From assembly GCA_046154185.1 (NCBI GenBank), contig JBJXGE010000016.1:1-11590 (forward strand): a DNA stretch of 11,590 bases, read 5' to 3'. The notes beneath the pieces were generated by a model that saw only the letters and a list, made by a program, of their open reading frames with translations, ran no database searches and was not told the origin of the DNA. Position numbers and translations under genes: made by a program. Position 1 is the first letter of the stretch. Each line of letters starts with the position of its first letter. This DNA comes from JBJXGE01 sp046154185 (GTDB lineage: Bacteria > Planctomycetota > UBA8108 > UBA1146 > JAJFFE01). Positions 1 through 6,414 of this stretch are shown in pieces.

Positions 1-31
1 CCCGCGCTCGCTTAAACGAATCGTCCGAGCC

Positions 32-65
32 AAAAAATTACCCCCACCGGACCATCCGGCGGGGG
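32..65 (-). terminator. Strong rho-independent terminator (minus strand)
   Basis: Read on the minus strand, bases 65 to 41 form an 11-bp stem with a 3-nt loop (TGG). CCCCC pairs with GGGGG, one G-U wobble follows, and CCGGA pairs with TCCGG. The run TAATTTTTT (40 to 32) follows directly, which is the classic intrinsic terminator layout. It would end minus-strand transcripts, most simply that of the amidohydrolase whose stop lies about 260 bases upstream. On the plus strand the wobble becomes an A-C mismatch and the nearest T-run (75-80) is ten bases from the stem, so plus-strand termination is possible but weaker. Confidence 0.8.
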
Positions 66-323
66 CGAATCGACTTTTTTCCGCATCCGCCTCGCGGGAC
101 CCGCGAATCGCGAAGCGAATGGACACCGGAAAATCGTCGTCTCTTTAAATGTTTGTGAGCCGTTGTGCAGCTCGACGGGAGCCATAACAAACCGAGTGCC
201 AGTCGCGCTCGGCGCGCGGAAGAAATTATTAAGCGGTACCAACCAAAGGATTTGAACCACGCAAACTCGTGAGGTCGTCGTCCAAGTGACGCCGCGCTGG
301 CGCGCCTTGCCCCACTTCAGGTC
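66..323. other. Gene-free stretch downstream of the amidohydrolase
   Basis: I see no convincing coding region or RNA gene here. A minus-strand reading frame of about 80 codons crosses it, but it runs straight through the terminator at 32-65, has no Shine-Dalgarno match that I can see, and resembles no family I know. A GC-rich inverted repeat, TCGCGG with CCGCGA, sits at 92-106 with a 3-nt loop and no T-run. If the amidohydrolase transcript ends at 32-65, this stretch is its long 3' untranslated region. At the left edge, plus frame 1 reads Pro-Ala-Leu-Ala-stop (TAA at 13-15). That could be the end of a gene entering from outside, but four codons are not evidence. Confidence 0.5.
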
Positions 324-1337
324 TCAACTGAGGCGGTCGCGATAGAGTCGGCGCTTGGCGGCGGCGATGCGCCGTTCGTGTTGCTGAACCGTGCGGTCGT
401 TGCGTTCGGGACTAGCCGGATAGCCGGGCGCGCGCTGCGCGCGATAAATCTCGCTGCGCAGTTGCGCCGGCATCGCGTGACCGACGCGCCGCGCGCGCTC
501 GGCGCGCAAGACACCGAGCTGAATCGGACCAACCACGATGCGCGCGCCCGGCCCCGGCGACGCTTCAGCGAGTACGCGACCATCGAGATCGACGATCATG
601 CTGCCACCCGGCCACGAGAACGGCGGATAGTGCTCGGCGCTCGCCCCTTGGTTGCAGGCGACGACGCACGCGACATTCTCGAGCGCGCGCACGCGATTGA
701 TGAGCGACCACCATTCGGTCGGCGCGGTCGCGCCCCACGGATCCATGTAGGCCGAAATGCGAATCAGCACTTCCGCGCCCTTGAGCGCGAGTTCGCGCGT
801 CACTTCGGGGAAGATCCAGTCATAACAGGTCGCGACGCCGAGCCGGCCGAGTTCCGTCTCGATGACGGGAAACGGATCGTCGGGATAGTTCGGGATATCG
901 TGCGGACTCGCGTGCACTTCCCACGGGATCCACGGATTGACCTTCCTATAGCGACTCATAATTCCGGTGGGTCCGATGAGACAAGTCGTATTGAACACAG
1001 CGTCCGGCCAGCGCGCGTCGACCTCGAGGAAGGAGCCGCTTTGAATGTAGACGCCGAGTTCGCGCGCCTTCTTCGCGAGTCGCTCGGTGTGCTCGTTCGG
1101 AATCGGCACGGCGAGTTTCTCGAGCAGTTCTTCGGCGGTCTCGTAGACCGGCGCCGCGTGGGCGAATTCTGGAAAAACCACGAGCCGCACGTCATGAAAC
1201 GGTCTATAGCCGATCACCGCGCGCTCGATCATCGCCAACATGCGCGACGTGTTCGCCGCCATCTCCTCGCGCCGCAGCGAATTCGGCTGATCGACTTGGC
1301 AAGCGGCGGCGTAGTAGAGATCGGCGGGGCTCGACAC
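324..1337 (-). CDS. Nitrilase-superfamily carbon-nitrogen hydrolase (probable amidase)
   Basis: A 337-residue cytoplasmic enzyme expected to hydrolyse a C-N bond, either amide to acid plus ammonia or an N-carbamoyl/ureido substrate. The superfamily triad is visible: Glu57 in FPEF, Lys132 in YRKVNPW and Cys171 in ATCYDWIFPE. A further glutamate, Glu140, lies eight residues after the lysine, the same spacing as Lys134 and Glu142 in Pseudomonas AmiE as I recall it. The whole CN_hydrolase domain is present, and the length fits aliphatic amidases and formamidases (about 340 residues). I chose the GTG at 1337 because AAAGGAG precedes it by 5 nt. A longer frame to an ATG at 1394 adds 19 residues with no ribosome site. 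The C-terminal 60 residues are Arg-rich and less conserved. It is divergent from the S9 peptidase. The superfamily is secure; the substrate is unknown. Confidence 0.92.
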   Translation of the reverse strand: MSSPADLYYAAACQVDQPNSLRREEMAANTSRMLAMIERAVIGYRPFHDVRLVVFPEFAHAAPVYETAEELLEKLAVPIPNEHTERLAKKARELGVYIQSGSFLEVDARWPDAVFNTTCLIGPTGIMSRYRKVNPWIPWEVHASPHDIPNYPDDPFPVIETELGRLGVATCYDWIFPEVTRELALKGAEVLIRISAYMDPWGATAPTEWWSLINRVRALENVACVVACNQGASAEHYPPFSWPGGSMIVDLDGRVLAEASPGPGARIVVGPIQLGVLRAERARRVGHAMPAQLRSEIYRAQRAPGYPASPERNDRTVQQHERRIAAAKRRLYRDRLS

Positions 1338-1510
1338 GACAACTCCTTTGAGAATTCGAATCAGGGCGACAGCGTAGCGAGGAACGGCGGACACGAACAG
1401 TCCGACCGAGTCCGAAAGCGCGGTTGCTCGGCGCCCGTGCGTCAGCGAAGATACGCAACTTTCGTGGTCAAGAATGGAATCGCAATCGAGAGCCAGAACG
1501 AGGTCTTACT
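1338..1510. promoter_or_regulatory. Divergent intergenic region
   Basis: This spacer separates the starts of the amidohydrolase (minus) and the S9 peptidase (plus), so it must hold promoters for both unless either is leaderless. I found no sigma-70-like -35/-10 pair with acceptable spacing on either strand, and no clear operator palindrome. The only confident elements are the two ribosome sites: AAAGGAG at 1343-1349 (minus) and GAGG at 1500-1503 (plus, 7 nt before the GTG at 1511). Confidence 0.5.
1343..1349 (-). promoter_or_regulatory. Shine-Dalgarno site fixing the amidohydrolase start
   Basis: On the minus strand this reads AAAGGAG, 5 nt before the GTG at 1337-1335. It is one of the best ribosome sites in the window. 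It is the reason for preferring the internal GTG over the upstream in-frame ATG at 1394. Confidence 0.75.
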
Positions 1511-3577
1511 GTGAAGCACAACGCCTGCCGCTGGTCGCTTACGTTGGGTGCGTTGCTCGTCGTCGCCGCCATCGCCGTCGCGGATCCGCCAGCACGCGAT
1601 CACGACATTACCGTCGACGATTACTTCACGATCGGCGTGATGACGGGTCTCGCCGCTTCGCCGGACGGCAAGCTGGTCGCGTACACGGAGAGTCGCTGGG
1701 AGCCGCCGGCCGACAAACGAAACGTCGACCTGTGGGTCGTCGAAGTTGCGACGCGCGTTGTGCGACGATTGACGTTCGAACGCACGAACGATGCGAATCC
1801 GCAATGGAGTGCCGACAGTCAGCACATCTATTTCACGAGTAACGTGAAACGCGGCGACGAGAAGGAGCCGCCGTTCGACGGCAAGACGCAAGTGTGGCGC
1901 GTGGGGCCGCAAGGCGGCGATCCGCAACCCGTGACTCGCGTGACCGGCGGCATCGGCCTCTACCAACTGGCAAGCGATGGCAAGTCGCTCTACTACACGA
2001 CGCAAACCGAAGTCGTCGACGACGAGTGGAAGGATCTGCGGGCGAGTCACAAAGGTCTCAAGTATGGCCACGGCGTCACGCAGTTTTCGCAGCTTTGGCG
2101 ACTCGACCTCGTCAATTGGCGCGCCGAGAAACTTATCGACGAGAAACGCGTGATCGGCGCGTTTCAAGTGTCGAATGACGAGCGCCGCATCGCGATGATC
2201 ACGAAGCCCGACGAAGAGTTGATCGTCAATGAAGGCTGGTCGCGCGTCGACGTCTACGATACGGCGACGAAAAAAATTACGACGGTGACAACGGACGGCT
2301 GGCGGGCGGCGCACGAATCGCCGTACGGTTGGATCGATGGTCTGAGTTGGGCGGACGATGGGGACGCGCTTGCGTTCGCGGTGTCGTTCGACGGCTTTCC
2401 GCCGCGCCTCTACGTTTCGGAGTATGCGGGCGCGGACGCTGCGCTCTCTGAGTTGACGCGACCCGCCGGGGTCACGGTTGCCGGCGCCGCGATTTCGTGG
2501 CGCCCGGGATCGCGCGAATTGTGTTTTCATGGCGAGGAGCGCGCGCGCGATCGCGTGTACGCATTGCCGGATGTGCGCGCGGGCAAATCGGGCGCGGCTA
2601 AAGTGCTGACGCCGGGCGACGTCGTGATTTCCGGGTTCAGCTTCGCGGCGCGCGCCGGCAACTTGTGTGCGATCGTCGCGACGCCGCAGCATCCGCACGA
2701 TCTGTTTGAAGTCGCGAAGAACGGTACGCTCAACCGTCTCACGACGATCAATCCGCAGATCGATACGTGGAAGTTGCCGCAGATCAGTCTCGTGAGTTGG
2801 AAGGGCGCGAACGGCGACGAAGTCGAAGGCATCCTCGAGTTGCCGCCGGACTACAAACCGGGCACGCCGCTGCCGATGGTCGTCGAGCTGCACGGCGGGC
2901 CGACCGCGGCGACGCAGTATTACCTGCAATACTGGATCTACGGCCGCACGCTTTTGCCGGCGAAGGGCTACGCGCTCTTGAGCCCCAACTACCGCGGCTC
3001 GACCGGCTACGGCGACAAGTTCATGACGGATCTCGTCGGGCGCGAAAACGACATCGAGGTCGAGGACATTCTCAAGGGCGTCGACGCGATGATCGAGCGC
3101 GGCATCGCGGACCCCGAGCGGCTTGCCGTTATGGGTTGGAGTAACGGCGGGTTTCTCACCAATTGCTTGATCACCAAGACGGATCGCTTCAAAGGCGCGA
3201 GTTCGGGCGCGGGTGTGCTCGATCAGGTGATGCAATGGGGCATTGAGGACACCCCGGGCCACGTGATCAATTACATGAAGGGCGCGTTGCCGTGGAACGG
3301 GCGCGAGATTTATCGCGAGGGTTCACCGCTTTACGATCTGGACAAAGTCCGCACGCCGACCTTGATCCACGTCGGTGAAGGGGACGAGCGCGTTCCCGCC
3401 GCGCATTCGCAAACGCTCTACCGCGGCTTGCGCCACTACTTGAAGGTGCCGGTCGAACTGATCGTCTACCCGGGCGAAGGCCACGGCCTCACGACCTACA
3501 AACATCGCAAAGCCAAGTTGGAATGGGATCTCGCCTGGTTCGACCGCTACGTTCGCACGCCGGAGCCGAAGCCATAG
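1511..3577 (+). CDS. Exported S9 family (prolyl oligopeptidase-type) serine peptidase
   Basis: A 688-residue peptidase of the dipeptidyl-/acylaminoacyl-peptidase group (COG1506), likely periplasmic and cleaving short peptides. A Sec signal peptide covers about residues 1-24: a Lys/Arg n-region, a hydrophobic core (LTLGALLVVAAIAV), then Ala-Asp. Residues 30-420 look like a TolB/PD40-style beta-propeller, with repeats such as SPDGKLVAYTES and SADSQHIYFTS. The alpha/beta-hydrolase domain follows: HGGP (461-464), NYRGSTGYG (493-501), nucleophile Ser544 in GWSNGG, Asp625 in GEGDERVP and His658 in GEGHG. Order and spacing are normal for S9, so it should be active. The GTG at 1511 is chosen because GAGG lies 7 nt upstream and it opens the signal peptide. 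A frame-open ATG at 1424 would put 29 polar residues in front of it. It is divergent from the amidohydrolase and convergent with the hydrolase-like gene. Exact substrate specificity cannot be read. Confidence 0.94.
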   Translation: MKHNACRWSLTLGALLVVAAIAVADPPARDHDITVDDYFTIGVMTGLAASPDGKLVAYTESRWEPPADKRNVDLWVVEVATRVVRRLTFERTNDANPQWSADSQHIYFTSNVKRGDEKEPPFDGKTQVWRVGPQGGDPQPVTRVTGGIGLYQLASDGKSLYYTTQTEVVDDEWKDLRASHKGLKYGHGVTQFSQLWRLDLVNWRAEKLIDEKRVIGAFQVSNDERRIAMITKPDEELIVNEGWSRVDVYDTATKKITTVTTDGWRAAHESPYGWIDGLSWADDGDALAFAVSFDGFPPRLYVSEYAGADAALSELTRPAGVTVAGAAISWRPGSRELCFHGEERARDRVYALPDVRAGKSGAAKVLTPGDVVISGFSFAARAGNLCAIVATPQHPHDLFEVAKNGTLNRLTTINPQIDTWKLPQISLVSWKGANGDEVEGILELPPDYKPGTPLPMVVELHGGPTAATQYYLQYWIYGRTLLPAKGYALLSPNYRGSTGYGDKFMTDLVGRENDIEVEDILKGVDAMIERGIADPERLAVMGWSNGGFLTNCLITKTDRFKGASSGAGVLDQVMQWGIEDTPGHVINYMKGALPWNGREIYREGSPLYDLDKVRTPTLIHVGEGDERVPAAHSQTLYRGLRHYLKVPVELIVYPGEGHGLTTYKHRKAKLEWDLAWFDRYVRTPEPKP

Positions 3578-3753
3578 GGGAAGCGCTGAGCCGCTGCACG
3601 GCACGATAAAGGCGCGAGCGGGATTGGCGGTCGAACGAAATGCGTGTGTGCACTTATCACGCGCGGAGCAAAGTCACTTGCCGACCCGGCGGCCGGGCGC
3701 ACGCGACGGGTTCGTGCGCTCGGCGGTTCGCTCACGACGTGCATCTCGGCCCG
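3578..3753. other. Convergent intergenic gap
   Basis: This gap lies between the stop codons of the S9 peptidase (plus) and the exported hydrolase-like protein (minus). A short GC hairpin (CCGGG stem, 5 bp, at 3685-3697) is the only structure I see. It has no T-run on either side, so I do not call a terminator. No gene is apparent. Confidence 0.4.
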
Positions 3754-6414
3754 TTACTCCCGCGTCACCATCAGATCGTCGATTCCGAGGCGGCCCTGCG
3801 CCGAACCGTAGGGGCCGCCGCAGTCGATGCGGATCGCTTCGATGGCGCCGAGGTTGAGGCCGGTGCCGCCGCTCAAGAAGTCCGCGAGGCGAAGCCGCAC
3901 GCGCGCGAACTCATTGATCCAGCCCACGCCTGCGCCTGAACTCGCGCGTTGGTAGGGGCGCGGGATGGAGCCGAAGACCGCGATGGATATCGAACTCGAT
4001 GTTCCGATCGTGTCGCGGAGCGTGATCGTGAACGTGAGTTCGTCGGCCAGCGCATCCGTGAGCGGATGGCGCGTGCCTTGGCACGCCCGTAGGGAGAGAA
4101 ATTCATACGACGTGAAATCGCTCAGCGTCGGAACGACGCTCCACTCGCAAGAGCGTAGCTCGCCCGGATTCCAATCGAACACCGCGCCCGCCGCGAGATC
4201 GAAGAGATCGGCCGCGAGCGTCATGCCGTTCATCGCATCGGCGGGTGCGAGCCAATCCAAACTACCGTCGGCGTCATTCAGCAATCCTTCCACGTAGTTG
4301 TTGACGACCACCGCGACGGCGCCGCCCGAACTCGACAGCGTATCTGCTGAATTGCTTTGAAAGTCCTCGACAATCGCGCTCTCGCTTGCGAGCGGGCGAT
4401 ACTGCTGCGCAATCACAACAGTGGGCGGTAAGCCAACCGGATGAAAACTCGAGAAGTGATTCGAGAGCACTTCGCGCGCCGCCGGGTGCTCGTCGACGAA
4501 CCACTTCACCGCCGCGAGCACGTACGCGCGCGCCACCGCCTGGGCGCCGGTCGCGCCAATCAAATCGGGACCCACGGCGTCCGGAGGTCCACAGCACGCG
4601 AAGTCGTTGTGGCCCGCGCCGTGCACATAGGTCACGGCGACGCGGCCGGTCGCCGCCTCGGCGAGGCGCAACGATTGGCACTCGTCGCAGGCGGGATCCC
4701 CGCTCACGATGCCGTCTGCGGCGCCGACGAGGACAAAGCAATTCACATCGAACGGATTCGATAGCGCCGCGCCGAGTTGCAGCGTCGGTGCAATTCCGCC
4801 GACGAGGCGAACGGATCCCGGCAGTAGCGCTGGATGCGACCAAACCCCGGTCGCGAAGAGCGCGTACGCGCGCACCATCGCTTCGCTCCCTTGACCGTGA
4901 CCGATCCACGCCATTCGGCTCACGTCGACATGACCGGCAAGCTCACCACTTCCAATCAGCGCGAGGTTGTCGACGAAGAAGGCGATGCCAGCGAGTGAAG
5001 CGAGCGCCGCCGCTTCGATGCCGAGGCTGGCGCCGTTCTCGAGACTCACAACCACGTAACCAAAGGACGCGAGGTGCGCGCACAAATCGTCGTAAGCGGT
5101 ATGCGCCTGACTCGCCGTTGGTCCGAAGGCGATGAGCGGAAGCGCCCCGAGCGCCGCGATGCCGCTCGGGTAATAGCAGCGCGCCAGTTGTCCCGGCCCG
5201 ATGCCGAAATCGACAGTCGTCACGCCGTGGAGCCCACTCGCGGTCAAGTCTCTGAGCACGTAGAAGCCCGCTTCGACCTCGCTAAATCCCGTGATGAGAT
5301 CGCCGGGATCGAGCGTGCCGTCGAGCCCAAAGTCGAGCACGACATCGTAGCCTTTCGCGAAGTCGGGGCCGGCGTCGAGCGGCGCCGACCATGCGCTCAC
5401 GATGTTGTTCGCGAAACCGCCGGCCGTGACGGCCGCGGTCTCGAAGCCGCCCGTCACATCGATCAGCACGTTGTCGAGCGCCCACACGCTTGGCGGTCGG
5501 TGATCGACGACGTACACCCGGTAGCTTTGGCCGACGCGGTCCAGGAGCTGATTCGGATCGAGCCCGGTTTCGACATCGTCCGAGGGGTTGAAGGCGCTCT
5601 TGCCGGAAAAACCCGGATAGCCCGGGAGATCGCTGCCGACATCCTTGCTCTTTTTCTTGATGCTGAAGTTGACGAGGTCCGCGAGGACCGGCGGCGCCGG
5701 CGGAAAACTAGTCGTCCAGTGGGTCGCCTTGATGGTCGCCGTGCCGAGCACCGGTGAGTGCACGTAGAAATCCTGCGGCAAGCTCGGCACGGCATAATCG
5801 AAGGGCAGCACAATCGGCACGCCGCTCGACGTGAAAAGTTGCAGCGTTCCGCTGATGAGTTGCAGACGGATGAAGCCGGATGTCAGCGTGCCGCCGGCCG
5901 ACAACGTGACCTTGCGCATCAGGATCTTGTTGCTGTTGAAATTCGACGGCGTGATGACGGTGGGATTGTGGACGAGGCAAACCCCGGGATTTTCTTCGAG
6001 GTCGTCTGGCACGAAGGAAGCGATGAGGTCCGGCGGTAGGTCGCCGCCGCAGACTCCGATGCTGCCACCACCCGTACCGCAACGAAGCGCGTCGGGCGTC
6101 GGATCCGCGCCGCAGCCGGGAAACGGCGGTTGCGGCGCTGGTCCGCCCGCAAACAAATAGTTGAGCACGAAGATCGCGTCACCGATATCGACGTTGCCAT
6201 CGTCGTTGCCGTCGCCGGCGCTGAGGCAGTCAGTCGGCGCCATTTGAAACAAGTAGCTCAAGACACCGATCCCATCCGCGATGTTCAACGCGCCATCTCC
6301 GTTGAAGTCGCCGCGGATGAAGTTCGCATCGCCGCCCGTGCCGGAAACCATGGTCGACCGCAGCATGGTCGCAAGGATCGCGATCACCAACCACTTGAGC
6401 GCGAGCTTCGTCAT
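3754..6414 (-). CDS. Exported dockerin-like / alpha-beta-hydrolase-fold protein, nucleophile apparently lost
   Basis: An 886-residue secreted protein. Residues 1-25 form a signal peptide (K3, K7, core LVIAILATML). Residues 33-90 carry two dockerin-like calcium loops (GDFNGDGALNIADG and GDGNDDGNVDIGDA), each followed by a hydrophobic helix, then a Pro/Gly/Cys-rich linker to about 125. Another Asp-rich loop (DFGLDGTLDPGD) lies at 361-372. Residues about 410-645 look like an alpha/beta-hydrolase: a strand near 423-430, an elbow reading GHGQGS (505-510), a candidate acid Asp567 (GAADG) and a candidate His602 (GAGHNDF). Gly507 occupies the nucleophile position where relatives I remember have Ser (GHSRG-type), so activity is doubtful. 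Residues 680-886 form a beta-rich C-terminal domain ending in GIDDLMV, resembling galactose-binding-like folds. The ATG overlaps the kinase stop (ATGA), with AAGGA 8 nt upstream. It is the last gene of the sigma-kinase unit. Ligand unknown. Confidence 0.82.
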   Translation of the reverse strand: MTKLALKWLVIAILATMLRSTMVSGTGGDANFIRGDFNGDGALNIADGIGVLSYLFQMAPTDCLSAGDGNDDGNVDIGDAIFVLNYLFAGGPAPQPPFPGCGADPTPDALRCGTGGGSIGVCGGDLPPDLIASFVPDDLEENPGVCLVHNPTVITPSNFNSNKILMRKVTLSAGGTLTSGFIRLQLISGTLQLFTSSGVPIVLPFDYAVPSLPQDFYVHSPVLGTATIKATHWTTSFPPAPPVLADLVNFSIKKKSKDVGSDLPGYPGFSGKSAFNPSDDVETGLDPNQLLDRVGQSYRVYVVDHRPPSVWALDNVLIDVTGGFETAAVTAGGFANNIVSAWSAPLDAGPDFAKGYDVVLDFGLDGTLDPGDLITGFSEVEAGFYVLRDLTASGLHGVTTVDFGIGPGQLARCYYPSGIAALGALPLIAFGPTASQAHTAYDDLCAHLASFGYVVVSLENGASLGIEAAALASLAGIAFFVDNLALIGSGELAGHVDVSRMAWIGHGQGSEAMVRAYALFATGVWSHPALLPGSVRLVGGIAPTLQLGAALSNPFDVNCFVLVGAADGIVSGDPACDECQSLRLAEAATGRVAVTYVHGAGHNDFACCGPPDAVGPDLIGATGAQAVARAYVLAAVKWFVDEHPAAREVLSNHFSSFHPVGLPPTVVIAQQYRPLASESAIVEDFQSNSADTLSSSGGAVAVVVNNYVEGLLNDADGSLDWLAPADAMNGMTLAADLFDLAAGAVFDWNPGELRSCEWSVVPTLSDFTSYEFLSLRACQGTRHPLTDALADELTFTITLRDTIGTSSSISIAVFGSIPRPYQRASSGAGVGWINEFARVRLRLADFLSGGTGLNLGAIEAIRIDCGGPYGSAQGRLGIDDLMVTRE

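Noticed and set aside
12..260. An 82-codon minus-strand frame at the left edge
   Set aside because: It runs through the terminator at 32-65, has no ribosome site and matches nothing recognisable.
243..275. tRNA-like T-loop on the minus strand (GGTTCAAATCC, 258-248)
   Set aside because: The flanking T-stem does not pair, and no acceptor, D or anticodon arm is found at the right distance.
1424..1455. Possible promoter TTGCTC ... GATACG for the S9 peptidase
   Set aside because: The spacer is about 20 bp and the -10 match is poor.
378..1514. A 378-codon plus-strand frame over the amidohydrolase
   Set aside because: It has Arg-rich low-complexity content. The minus strand holds the complete Glu-Lys-Cys triad and a strong ribosome site.
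1442..3262. A 606-codon open frame antisense to the S9 peptidase
   Set aside because: Its product is Arg/Val/Asp-rich with no motif or signal peptide, while the opposite strand has a full S9 triad. Long antisense frames are expected in GC-rich coding DNA.
3685..3697. GC hairpin in the convergent gap as a terminator
   Set aside because: The stem is only 5 bp and no T-run follows on either strand.
4386..5135. A 249-codon plus-strand frame over the hydrolase-like gene
   Set aside because: It is almost entirely Arg/Ser/Pro, typical of a GC-rich shadow frame.
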